In this document: positions 11,013 through 19,724 of the stretch, piece by piece
How the letters are laid out: every line of letters starts with the position of its first letter
Position numbering within the stretch: the first letter of the stretch is position 1
NCBI RefSeq assembly: GCF_002252675.1
Contig: NZ_NQKY01000002.1
Coordinates: forward strand, 62,001 to 126,000
From: Synechococcus sp. BO 8801
GTDB lineage: Bacteria; Cyanobacteriota; Cyanobacteriia; PCC-6307; Cyanobiaceae
Reading direction: 5' to 3'
DNA length: 64,000 nucleotides
Made by a program: the position numbers and the translations under genes
Notes under the pieces: generated by a model
Database searches by the model: none
What the model was told of the DNA's origin: nothing
Seen by the model: the letters and a program-made list of their open reading frames with translations, nothing else

Positions 11013-11588
11013 TTAGCCAGAAGACGAGCCTGTTCCGATTCCAGGACTTAGCCATGTGGCTGGAGACACATAGAGTTTATCAACTTTGCCGAGAACTCTT
11101 TCGCGAAGCTCTACATTGACATCTAGGCTACCAATGAAGTTGACTGCGCCCCCCTTTGTCTCTTCGATTAAAGTATCCAAGTGAACAACGACATATTGGC
11201 CAGGATGTCTGCGTGCTAGATCATGTAATTGAGTGGGGTCTGCGCTTCCATAGTGGTAAAGGATGTGTTTTGCCTTTCCCCTCTTGCTGACGGTTGACTC
11301 TGCCGACCAGTGGTGGACTACAGCACATCGGGCCCCATAGAGATCGCTTGCTTCACAGTCCAGCTTCCCACGCGAAAGCATCCAGTCAGACACCCAGCGC
11401 TCAAATCTTGGGCCAATATCACTTTCTGTCTCCTCTGCAGCCAAAGAAGCCATGTTATCGATGAAACAGTAAGTGAGAGTTAGAGCTGGTAAGACCCACT
11501 CGCATTCCAGGGACTTCTCCATTGCCCGCCAACTGTGGTCGACGGCACTAGCCAAGATGGTGAATTTCCGAATCGCCTCTGCGTCCAT
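11013..11588 (-). CDS. HEPN-like protein of unknown function
   Basis: A 191-residue all-helical-looking protein. The centre reads SDLYGARCAVVHHWSAES, with Arg87 and His92 spaced as in the R-x4-6-H motif of HEPN domains, many of which are RNases in toxin-antitoxin, CRISPR and abortive-infection systems. The family with LY-x-x-RC-x-x-x-H followed by S-x-GKA is one I have seen only as hypothetical. No partner antitoxin lies next to it, and 840 bases of apparent non-coding DNA separate it from the restriction enzyme upstream on the same strand. The fold call is an inference from one motif; RNase activity is not shown. Confidence 0.55.
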   Translation of the reverse strand: MDAEAIRKFTILASAVDHSWRAMEKSLECEWVLPALTLTYCFIDNMASLAAEETESDIGPRFERWVSDWMLSRGKLDCEASDLYGARCAVVHHWSAESTVSKRGKAKHILYHYGSADPTQLHDLARRHPGQYVVVHLDTLIEETKGGAVNFIGSLDVNVELRERVLGKVDKLYVSPATWLSPGIGTGSSSG

Positions 11589-12428
11589 GTCCTATGTCTG
11601 GCTAACAGCATTTCGAAGGGGTCCGGTATCCATCCTGCTCGGGGTGCTTCGGCGGTATAAGAGGCCTGCGAGTCCACGATAATGCCCTGGAACCGCCTGC
11701 CTGTAAGCGTCGAGAGGCTTATTGGAGAAAATACAGACTCTTCGAGCCTGCAACCCGCCTTCCCGCAGGAGGAGCCTACTTGACCCAGTCTGCGCTGGGG
11801 CGGCCGCCTGGCACGCCGTATCAGGGAAAATTGGAGTGGATTCGGCGGGGCGCATACCTGGAGGGGGCGGTGACTTTCAGGGAAGTTGTCACTGCTTGGC
11901 TGCCACTCAGGCGACCCGAATAAATGGTAGCGCCAGCATCGCTTCTGGGCCCTTTGGTGGCTGGTTGATCCACACTTCTTCTGGTTGACGCCAACAACGG
12001 GTGCGCGGGCTCCAGCGGGCGCCGCTGATTGGGTGATTGCGAGCCCCTAATCATGGATCAGGCTTTCGCAGACCGCCACCCAGTCCATGCGAGTCTTCAA
12101 AACACTGGGGTGAATTAGTGGTATCAATATATTAGCCTCTTACTAGCAGATACCATCTCGTTGATACGCGATATCTCACCATCCTGGCGCGTCGTGATCG
12201 TGAATTTGAAATTGGCCGCAGGACCGTCACTATCACAATCTATGAATTGAGGTTAGCAAGTAAGTATGCAGAGTAGCGCGCCCTACTCTGCGTTCTGCTA
12301 ATCGAGCGAGTTAAGCTAACAAGGCATTCCAAAGGTAATGTAGCCTTCTACCCCCCACCCCCCCCCGTAGAGGCCAAGAGCATTCAACCGCTCCGAGTTC
12401 CTTTGAGTAAACAAGCAATTTATCGATA
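11589..12428. other. 840-base non-coding region with a strong hairpin and a C-tract
   Basis: No frame here has codon use or start signals of a real gene. It holds a 9-bp perfect stem with a 6-base loop at 12268-12291, flanked by an outer GTTAGC/GCTAAC pair (about 12252 and 12316), and a C-rich run at about 12352-12366. It could contain the promoter of the HEPN-like gene, a structured RNA, or an origin for the ATPase. Confidence 0.5.
12268..12291. other. Perfect 9-bp inverted repeat, loop of 6
   Basis: GCAGAGTAG pairs with CTACTCTGC around the loop CGCGCC. There is no T-run on either side, so it is not a standard terminator. It lies about 140 bases beyond the 3' end of the restriction-modification gene. 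Confidence 0.6.
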
Positions 12429-15400
12429 TCAGGTTCTTTCGTTAAGGGCTGGCAGGTTGGCGACGATGTGGTTGGTTTCAACGGACACGCGAGTAATTCG
12501 TTTCACGAGATCAATGATGTAACGGGGGTTGTCATGCTCGCGGCACCAGTCGTTAGGATCGTTCTTGATGCCACTATTTTTGTCTACCGTAATCTGATAT
12601 CGTTCCATGATCCATTCAAGTGCAGGCTTGCCGTTGACGACGTAGTCATAGGCATCTAGCGGGATGCCAGAAAGAGTTACTTTGCTGTTATAGACGATGC
12701 GGGTCTTGTCCCATTTTAATCCCTGGGCCTTCTGCTTAGGGCTGGGTCGGGCAAAGGTCATCTTCTGCAGTTTAAACAGCTCCCATGGATCAATACAGAG
12801 TTCGTCGCATTGTTCCGAGATGTTCGGATGAGGGTCAACAGTCTCGTAGTTAAGATGCATATTGGCGAGATCGCGACCTGCCTGAGTGAAGCACTGGTAG
12901 TCGGCAAGCTCCTTAGTCAAAGGAATCCGTGGCAGCATCTTCTGAAGATCGGCAGCGAAGCGTTCGCGGTATTCAGGTGAGTGAAGGATGCCGTAAACAT
13001 AATAGAATATGTCCTCCTTCTCTACTTTATCGCCATATACGAGACGAAACTTGGCATGTATACCGTCAGTGATGGCATTTCTGCGACGGTAGCCATCAAT
13101 GATTACGACGTCATCATCTTCTGTGTCTAGGTCTAGTCTGCCAGCTATTGCCTGCACCTTTTCATAGAGATATAGGGGGAAGCACTGGACACCTCCATCA
13201 GGATGTAAGTCTGGCAGATTTCCCACTGCTAGCGCACCTATCCCTGACCCACTCCATCGAACTTGCCACATAATCATCAAGTTCTGGTGGTTAATAGTTG
13301 GATAGATCCGTTCTTTGTAGCGGTGATTAAAGTGCTTGTCGTAATATAGTGCAGACTTTGAATATGGACGATAGAGTGATATACCGATCTTTGCCTCTGA
13401 GAAAGTGGTCTTCCGAGACTGACACAGCTTTGCAATAAGGGAGCTAGTCCACTTTATTCGCTTGTCATCTTCAATTACTCGCCTTTTTGCTTCGGCAGGT
13501 GGATCCGACGCTGCTCTGCAAGCCGCTCCATGCGCATCTACCTGTTGGTTGAAGAAGTCAATGCTGGTCTGCATTGTTGTGGCAAGCTTATGGCGCGAAA
13601 AATTGTAAACCCATGCGTCTCTATTAGTTTGAACTCCGTTCTGTCGATCCGCGAAGAACTCCAGTTGTCCGTGATGATCTGAATTCATGGGAATGAACCT
13701 CTGGAATGCCGGATCACGATGATTTATCCAGTCATGAGAGCTGTTGGGCCTAATCCTGCACCATTTATTCTCGCGATTCAGGGCGTTTATACTGACGAGT
13801 CTGGCGATAGTACTTAGCTTTTCCTGACGGGTGAGGTAGTCGCCTATATCGTGGTAGAAGAGTTCTCCGGGCCCTCTCTTTAGAGGGTTTCTGACAAGGA
13901 TAGAGATGGCAATTGGAGTGCGAGAACCTTGGCCGAAGACATTATCCTTCTCCTTGCGGCGCTGTTCACCGGAGGTTCTAGCGTTGCCGCGAAGGTTGAC
14001 TATATATAGCGATGTGAACTCATCTACGAGGCACGCACGTAGGCCGCTGCCTACGTTGGAGTCAATGAATTGGCCGTTGGTTACGAATCCGATAACGCCT
14101 TGTTTGCCTATTCTGTCACTGGCCCAGCGGATCGCTCGGATATATGAGTCGTAGAGAGAGTTTTTATTGATGGCTGCTGAACGGGCGGCGTAGGTTTCGG
14201 TGATTCGAGTGTCGAGAGTGGGGTAAGCGACTGGGTTGTCATTCACCGAATACGGCGGGTTGGCGAGGATAACGCGAATTGGTGCATTCTTCTGCCGTGT
14301 GACGCGCATGTTGTTAACTGGAAACATGACATCTTGCATCTCGGTCTGAGTTTCCGAGACTTCGGTAAGGTTGAACGTATCAGTGAGGACGATGCCATCA
14401 AATGGCACGTATTCGAGACGATCAGCACTCTTGTGACTGTCGTCGTCGTTCGCTCCTGCTTCTTGCTGCAGAGTGTGAAAGGTCTCCTCAATATTGATGG
14501 CGGCTATGTAGTAGGCAAGGAGGACGATCTCGTTGGCGTGGAGTTCATTGGTGAACTTGCGCTGGATGTCTTCGGGTCTGATGAGACCGCTCTGGAGGAG
14601 GCGTGTGATGAATGTGCCGGTGCCGGTAAAGGGGTCAATGATGTGGACGTCCTTTGCGCTTAGAGAGGAATTGAACTCGCTCTGGAGAACGTCTTCAACT
14701 GAACGGATGATGAAATCCACAACCTCTGTGGGGGTGTACACAATGCCAAGGCGTTCGGCAACTGACTTAAAGGCAGTAGCAAAAAACTTCTCGTAAAGTT
14801 CTAGGATTATCTTCTGCTTGCCTTCTGCATTGTCAATGCCAGCAACACGGGTGCGAACGGAAGCATAAAACTTCTCTAAGCTGGCAGTTTCCTTTTCAAG
14901 CGCTTGACCCTCTAGGGCGTCAAGCATCTTCTGCATCGACTGGGATACCGGGTTGAGATCGGAAAAGGCGTAGTCAGCAAAGAGGGCATCGAAGATGGGC
15001 TTGCTGATGAGATGCTGGGAGAGCATCTCAACAGCCTCTTCGCTCGTGATGGCAGGGTTGATATTTTGGTGGAGTCCGGACAAGAACTGGTCGAAGGCCT
15101 TGACATGTTTCGGCCCTCCTTGATCAAGCAGGAGCTGAATGCGGTCAGTGTGGCGTTGTGCAATCTTGGCGACGTCCTCAGCCCATTTGTGCCAGTAACG
15201 GCGCTCCCCGCACTTCTTGACAATGCGTGCATAGAGAGCATCTTTCCATTCTTGGAGCTGATGGGAGAAGTTAAAGGTGTACTGTTGACTTCCATTGGAC
15301 TTTTTATCGGTGCTGTCGCCATCGGATTTTGAACCGGTGTCGTCTGAGACTCCGCCACCTTCTCCGATCCCAATAACGCCAATCTTCGGGGGCGCTTTCT

Positions 15401-17360
15401 TGTTCAGTTCAATCTGATTAATAGTAGCGTTGAAGCGATCATCGTGAGAACGCAGTGCCTGGAGAACTTGCCAGACAATTGCGTATTTCTTGTTGTCCTT
15501 AAGTGCCTCTTCAGGTGTTATGCCAGCAGGGATTCCGATGGGTAGGATGATATAGCCGTATTGCTTGTCCGTAGCTTTGCGCATTACCCGGCCGACGGAC
15601 TGGACTACATCGACGACGGAGTTCCGTGGATTGAGGAAAATAACGGCGTCGAGGCTGGGGACATCAATACCTTCCGAAAGGCAGCGTGCATTGGAGAGAA
15701 TGCGGCAGCGCAGGGCCGGACCTGGCTCCTTGAGCCAATCCAACTTGTGGGCGCGTGTGATGGCATTCATACTGCCATCCACATGGTCTACTTGCACGTC
15801 AAGGAGGTTTTCTTCGTCGGGATGATCTCCTTTGTATGAATCGACGAGTTCTCCGAAGTAGGAACAGAACGCCTTGGAGTCAGCTATGGAACGTGAGAAG
15901 GCGACTGCGGTACGCATTGGGGCGAGATCCCCGTACAGTTCTGCCTCGTCAGTGGTTGTGTGATCAAGCTTTTTCGCGAGCCCGTTCCAGCAGCCTGTGA
16001 TGCGTACGGCATCGTCGAGGGTTAGGGAGTTGTCGGAATCGGCGATCTGAGCCTGGAAGGTCTTAGAGGCGTAGGCTTCATCCACGGCAAGGACGAGTAC
16101 CTTGTAGTCGGTGAGTAGATTCTTCTCGACGGCTTCGCCAAAGCCGAGGCGATGGAACTCTGGGCCGTAGACAGCCTCGTCGTCCATTGAGCACAGAGTG
16201 GCGTCGGCGTCGTCGGCTTTCGATTTAGTCTCGTCTCCATAGACCCGTGGGGTTGCGGTCATGTAGAGGCGCTTGGAGGCGCGAATGTAGTCGTTATCAT
16301 GGATCTTGATGAAGTGGGACTCGTCCTGGTCGGCGAGGGTGACGCCAGTGGTGCGGTGAGCTTCGTCGCAGACAACTAGGTCAAAGTCAGGCAGGCCCTT
16401 CTTCTGCGCCTCGTGGACAGAAGCGATTGAGTGGTAAGTGGAGAACACGACGGCAGTGCCACGGTTTTCCTTGGACTGCTTGCGCTTCTTGATTTTTGAC
16501 TGAAGGGCCTCCCACTGGTGTATGAGCGCTTTTGTGTTAGTCGTGGCGGGAAAGGCAAGATCTGTTACGTCAATATCAACATCGTCAGCGTCCTTCGTCT
16601 TTCGGCGGCCGATACTAGAGTCTGAGCAGACGGCGAGCGCGTGGATAGGTTTGCTAGAGAAGGCAGTCCACTCGCGAAGTGTTTGGGCGAGTAGAGCGAG
16701 AGAGGGAACGAGGAAGAGAACGGTTCCTCCGAGGGCAATCTCTTCGGTGATGGCAAGGGAGGTGTAAGTCTTCCCGGTGCCGCACGCCATTATCAGCTTG
16801 CCGCGGTCATGATCGGCGAAGCACGCCTTGACATCAGCGATGGCGGCTCTTTGGTGAGGTCGGGGGTCACGCTTCTTCTGGAGTTTGAGCCTGTTGATGG
16901 CCTCCAGCGAGAATGTGGACCAGTCCACGGGTGAGGCGTCGAGGTCCTGGACTCGGAGCTTCTGGATCGGCTTGCTCTGGTCCTTAATTGTGTGCTCGAC
17001 ATTCGACCCCCATTTATCTGTGGTTGAGACGATGATGCCGGAGGAAAACTGCCGCTTGCCGAGGGCGGAGAGGAATGAGTCGATATCGCCCTTGGAGAGT
17101 TGGTGCTCGGGCAGATAGAACTTGCACTGGATGCCGACGATATCACCGGTGGCATCTTCCTCCGCGACGATATCGATTCCAATATCGCCACTATCCCCCT
17201 TGAGTGGCCATTCGTTCCAGAGCCATACGTTGGAGAACCGCTCAGCGTATTGCGGGTCGAGTTGGAGGTATCGGCAGATAAGCCGCTCGAACTTGTCGCC
17301 TAGGTCTCGGTTGTTGAGGGCGGCATCGCGGAACTCGGCGAGGATGTTATGGATGCTCAT
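12429..17360 (-). CDS. Type ISP restriction-modification enzyme, single chain
   Basis: A 1643-residue protein uniting all functions of a translocating restriction enzyme, as in LlaGI/LlaBIII. Residues 1-130 form an Mrr/PD-(D/E)xK nuclease (GIDIVAEE at 61, GIQCKFY at 76). About 165-620 form a superfamily 2 helicase: Walker A MACGTGKT, VCDEAHRTTG, LYMTATPR, and SVGRVMRKA. About 700-900 is a coupler. About 905-1200 is a gamma-type N6-adenine methyltransferase: motif I DPFTGTGTF, motif IV ILANPPYSVND. The C-terminal 400 residues would be the target recognition domain. Such enzymes methylate one strand of an asymmetric site and cut unmodified phage DNA after ATP-driven translocation. All visible motifs look intact, so the gene seems functional. 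No separate specificity subunit is needed or seen. Confidence 0.93.
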   Translation of the reverse strand: MSIHNILAEFRDAALNNRDLGDKFERLICRYLQLDPQYAERFSNVWLWNEWPLKGDSGDIGIDIVAEEDATGDIVGIQCKFYLPEHQLSKGDIDSFLSALGKRQFSSGIIVSTTDKWGSNVEHTIKDQSKPIQKLRVQDLDASPVDWSTFSLEAINRLKLQKKRDPRPHQRAAIADVKACFADHDRGKLIMACGTGKTYTSLAITEEIALGGTVLFLVPSLALLAQTLREWTAFSSKPIHALAVCSDSSIGRRKTKDADDVDIDVTDLAFPATTNTKALIHQWEALQSKIKKRKQSKENRGTAVVFSTYHSIASVHEAQKKGLPDFDLVVCDEAHRTTGVTLADQDESHFIKIHDNDYIRASKRLYMTATPRVYGDETKSKADDADATLCSMDDEAVYGPEFHRLGFGEAVEKNLLTDYKVLVLAVDEAYASKTFQAQIADSDNSLTLDDAVRITGCWNGLAKKLDHTTTDEAELYGDLAPMRTAVAFSRSIADSKAFCSYFGELVDSYKGDHPDEENLLDVQVDHVDGSMNAITRAHKLDWLKEPGPALRCRILSNARCLSEGIDVPSLDAVIFLNPRNSVVDVVQSVGRVMRKATDKQYGYIILPIGIPAGITPEEALKDNKKYAIVWQVLQALRSHDDRFNATINQIELNKKAPPKIGVIGIGEGGGVSDDTGSKSDGDSTDKKSNGSQQYTFNFSHQLQEWKDALYARIVKKCGERRYWHKWAEDVAKIAQRHTDRIQLLLDQGGPKHVKAFDQFLSGLHQNINPAITSEEAVEMLSQHLISKPIFDALFADYAFSDLNPVSQSMQKMLDALEGQALEKETASLEKFYASVRTRVAGIDNAEGKQKIILELYEKFFATAFKSVAERLGIVYTPTEVVDFIIRSVEDVLQSEFNSSLSAKDVHIIDPFTGTGTFITRLLQSGLIRPEDIQRKFTNELHANEIVLLAYYIAAINIEETFHTLQQEAGANDDDSHKSADRLEYVPFDGIVLTDTFNLTEVSETQTEMQDVMFPVNNMRVTRQKNAPIRVILANPPYSVNDNPVAYPTLDTRITETYAARSAAINKNSLYDSYIRAIRWASDRIGKQGVIGFVTNGQFIDSNVGSGLRACLVDEFTSLYIVNLRGNARTSGEQRRKEKDNVFGQGSRTPIAISILVRNPLKRGPGELFYHDIGDYLTRQEKLSTIARLVSINALNRENKWCRIRPNSSHDWINHRDPAFQRFIPMNSDHHGQLEFFADRQNGVQTNRDAWVYNFSRHKLATTMQTSIDFFNQQVDAHGAACRAASDPPAEAKRRVIEDDKRIKWTSSLIAKLCQSRKTTFSEAKIGISLYRPYSKSALYYDKHFNHRYKERIYPTINHQNLMIMWQVRWSGSGIGALAVGNLPDLHPDGGVQCFPLYLYEKVQAIAGRLDLDTEDDDVVIIDGYRRRNAITDGIHAKFRLVYGDKVEKEDIFYYVYGILHSPEYRERFAADLQKMLPRIPLTKELADYQCFTQAGRDLANMHLNYETVDPHPNISEQCDELCIDPWELFKLQKMTFARPSPKQKAQGLKWDKTRIVYNSKVTLSGIPLDAYDYVVNGKPALEWIMERYQITVDKNSGIKNDPNDWCREHDNPRYIIDLVKRITRVSVETNHIVANLPALNERT

Positions 17361-17879
17361 ATAGTCAACTCAATGTGGATGTGGTCAATTGACGCTTGAG
17401 AAAAACGAACACTTACCTGCCGTTCGTCTCCTGCGTTGGCAGAGGGGGCTTGCCAGGTCACCAAGCATCCAGTTGGTACAGAAGTTGTAACACGGATTGG
17501 GCTGTCGCAACAAGTCCATTACCCACCTGTTCGTCAAGATGCACCGTTGGCGAGCTTTGAAGAATCGCAGTGTGCCTCTTCTGGAAGATTGAAGGCTTAA
17601 GTCGAGATTCTCTATAGGTAGAAATTGATTCAACCCTTCAATCGTCCTGGTAACTAGGCAGTATCCATTTGACCCTGGCGCCACCTGGTCTCGATTGGTG
17701 CTGATCAGGCCCATCCCCCCCACCCCCCACCCGAAACTGCCTTATTGGTAAGCCAACGGCCATGATCTCTGTTGTCGCAATGTTTTTGGAGTTCAGGGGA
17801 AAGTCCAGAATGCCTCGAATCATAGTCTCGATGTTCTGGTCTCTACGCATCCCTCTTAACCCACTGATGTCACAGGGTT
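17361..17879. other. 519-base non-coding region between restriction enzyme and ATPase
   Basis: No credible gene on either strand. It includes a run of C residues broken by single A residues at about 17711-17728, similar to that beyond the other end of the restriction gene (about 12352-12366). It presumably holds the promoter of the restriction gene. Confidence 0.5.
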
Positions 17880-19289
17880 TTAAGCCTCTGTGTTACCAGT
17901 CGGGTGATGTTCCAGCGGAAGGGGGGGTGCAGGCGACTTGCTGGCTACGCGAAGGCTGTCCAAGTGTTTAGTGCCCCTCGCAGTCAGGAGGTAGCCAGTC
18001 CCTTTACGCTTCAGCATTCCTTCTTGTTTGAGGCGCTGGATTGCGTTGTAGACCGATTGGTTGGGCCGCTTTGTAATAGCGATAATCTGCGCTGCACTTG
18101 TGCTAGCAGTAATCCCTTGTGCCTTCATTGCATGTTGCTGGGCGATTGCCCCCAAGACTTGGTCAGCACAGTTCACATAGTAGTGACCTTCAGTTACCCT
18201 AAGCCCCTCCTCCGTAAACCCGTATGAAAAGCTGCGATAATCGGAACCACGCAACTTTAGTACATGCCAGACCCTGAGCTTTTCTCCGTTGCCGTTTGGG
18301 CGCGACTCAATCATGTGGATTACTGATGGCACCTCCTGAAATGCAGCATGACCACCAATACCTTTGACGGATGCATTCCCAGTCCGATTTGTGTGATGCA
18401 GGATCCACAGTGCGCTGTGTTTACAGACAATCTGTTTGAGAAGTCTCAGATATTCTTCGATGGGACCAATGCCAGGTTGCAATCCAGCTCCACGAAACAC
18501 AGCATTTGCAGTATCAATGATGACCGCACAGATATCTCCTTTCTCCAGGCGACTAGCGAGGCGTTCAAGGTTTGGAAGGCTCATGTTCCAGGGACGCTCG
18601 CCCCGTTCGTCATCCTGTGCCCAAATGACAATCGAGGCTCCCCGTTCGTTTGCATTCACTGAATCCAGATAGTCCTCCCACATCGCGTAGGCGCTCCCAT
18701 CTCCATCGCTTGCGATGATCAAGACAGTGCTGCGGGGATCATCCTCAGGATCGTTGCGAGGTGCTTCCTGGTCCAGGAACCCCCTGTCACGTGTGCTGTA
18801 GACCGTTGCAAGCTCCGCAGCGGCGGTAGATTTCCCTGCAGACGCATCAGCGACCAGCAAATGCAGCTCTTTGTCTATACCAAATCCGGGCAATTGCTGG
18901 CGCAAGCCTTGGGTGTGCCTTTGTTCCCCGAAACGACGTTCCTCGACGTGAATGTTATTTCCGCCTGGAGAAATATCATAGCTATGGCGCTCAGCCCACA
19001 GATATAAGACCCGCTCGTCTGCCCGTTCGCGCTTCAGTCCGAGCTTGAACAATGCACAATAGTGTGCGTCAACTTTGTTGTGATTATTGGCAAGCTTGGC
19101 ATTAAGTAGTTCCTCGATCTCCAGCTCAATCCGTTTTGCTGTTAAGAGGCTGTTGCTGGAAACCAAAGACTTCAAGTTGCCTTTTGGTTCGTTCAGACCG
19201 ATTGAACTGGTTTTTCCGAACTGAGAATGATCCTTATCTAAAGTAGGCACGGTACTTTGCCGATATTCCCTCCGAGGCTGGTTGCGCAC
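17880..19289 (-). CDS. RepA/RecA-like AAA ATPase with C-terminal winged helix
   Basis: A 469-residue protein from a GTG. Around residues 130-330 is a RecA-fold ATPase: LHLLVADASAGKSTAAAEL (P-loop AGKST), TVLIIASDGDG, Walker B ICAVIIDTANAVF and ALWILHHTNRTG. This is the AAA_25/RepA hexameric helicase type often found beside primases on plasmids and chromosomal islands. The last 100 residues look like a winged helix (SAAQIIAITKRPNQSVYNAIQRLKQEGMLKRKGTGYLLT). I infer a role in replication or maintenance of the element. No primase or initiator was recognised nearby. A regulatory role is possible because of the winged helix. Confidence 0.75.
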   Translation of the reverse strand: MRNQPRREYRQSTVPTLDKDHSQFGKTSSIGLNEPKGNLKSLVSSNSLLTAKRIELEIEELLNAKLANNHNKVDAHYCALFKLGLKRERADERVLYLWAERHSYDISPGGNNIHVEERRFGEQRHTQGLRQQLPGFGIDKELHLLVADASAGKSTAAAELATVYSTRDRGFLDQEAPRNDPEDDPRSTVLIIASDGDGSAYAMWEDYLDSVNANERGASIVIWAQDDERGERPWNMSLPNLERLASRLEKGDICAVIIDTANAVFRGAGLQPGIGPIEEYLRLLKQIVCKHSALWILHHTNRTGNASVKGIGGHAAFQEVPSVIHMIESRPNGNGEKLRVWHVLKLRGSDYRSFSYGFTEEGLRVTEGHYYVNCADQVLGAIAQQHAMKAQGITASTSAAQIIAITKRPNQSVYNAIQRLKQEGMLKRKGTGYLLTARGTKHLDSLRVASKSPAPPLPLEHHPTGNTEA

Positions 19290-19724
19290 AGAGCCAGCCC
19301 TTTTCCTCTATCAGAGTCTGATGATTCCGCGCGAGCCCGTGCGTTGGCTCGCTGAGGTTTGGGTTTGCCCCTTGAGGGATCGGGGCCTTCTTCTTTTTTC
19401 TATCATGGATCCAGGCGCCTGGAGAGACGGCCTTTGCTGTTGCAGATTGCAAACTGGCCTCTCATCTTTCGTCCTGTAGCGCAGTCGGGCCATCCCCAAA
19501 TTTAAAAACTTTTTATTTTGACTTCGGGCATCGCAATCGACATTTTCCGATGCAGTCACCCAATTGGTTGCTATGGGCTGGCAGCGGCTTGGGCTTTCAT
19601 GCGGGCCGTTCCAGCGTGTTCTCAAGCATCCATCGCAGGGATTTCATGAGCATTCGGGAGGCCAGATGCGACGCAAGGCAGTCCCGCTGCTTGGACGAGC
19701 CTCCCTTGAGGGGGTGGATTGCCC
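19290..19724. other. Non-coding stretch before the hybrid mutY
   Basis: 435 bases with no recognised gene. An A/T-rich patch around 19500-19520 in otherwise GC-rich DNA is a plausible promoter site for the element-borne mutY start, since the native promoter is now 11 kb away. A GAGGGGGTGG at 19708-19717 is a likely ribosome-binding site. Confidence 0.45.

Noticed and set aside
12252-12321. An attC site in the mutY element
   Set aside because: The GTTAGC...GCTAAC pair is in inside-out order compared with attC (AAC left, GTT right), and the perfect inner stem lacks the bulges of attC.
12340-12370. Phase-variable C-tract controlling the restriction enzyme
   Set aside because: The tract lies beyond the 3' end of the gene, outside any coding frame or promoter I can define, so length changes would have no evident effect.
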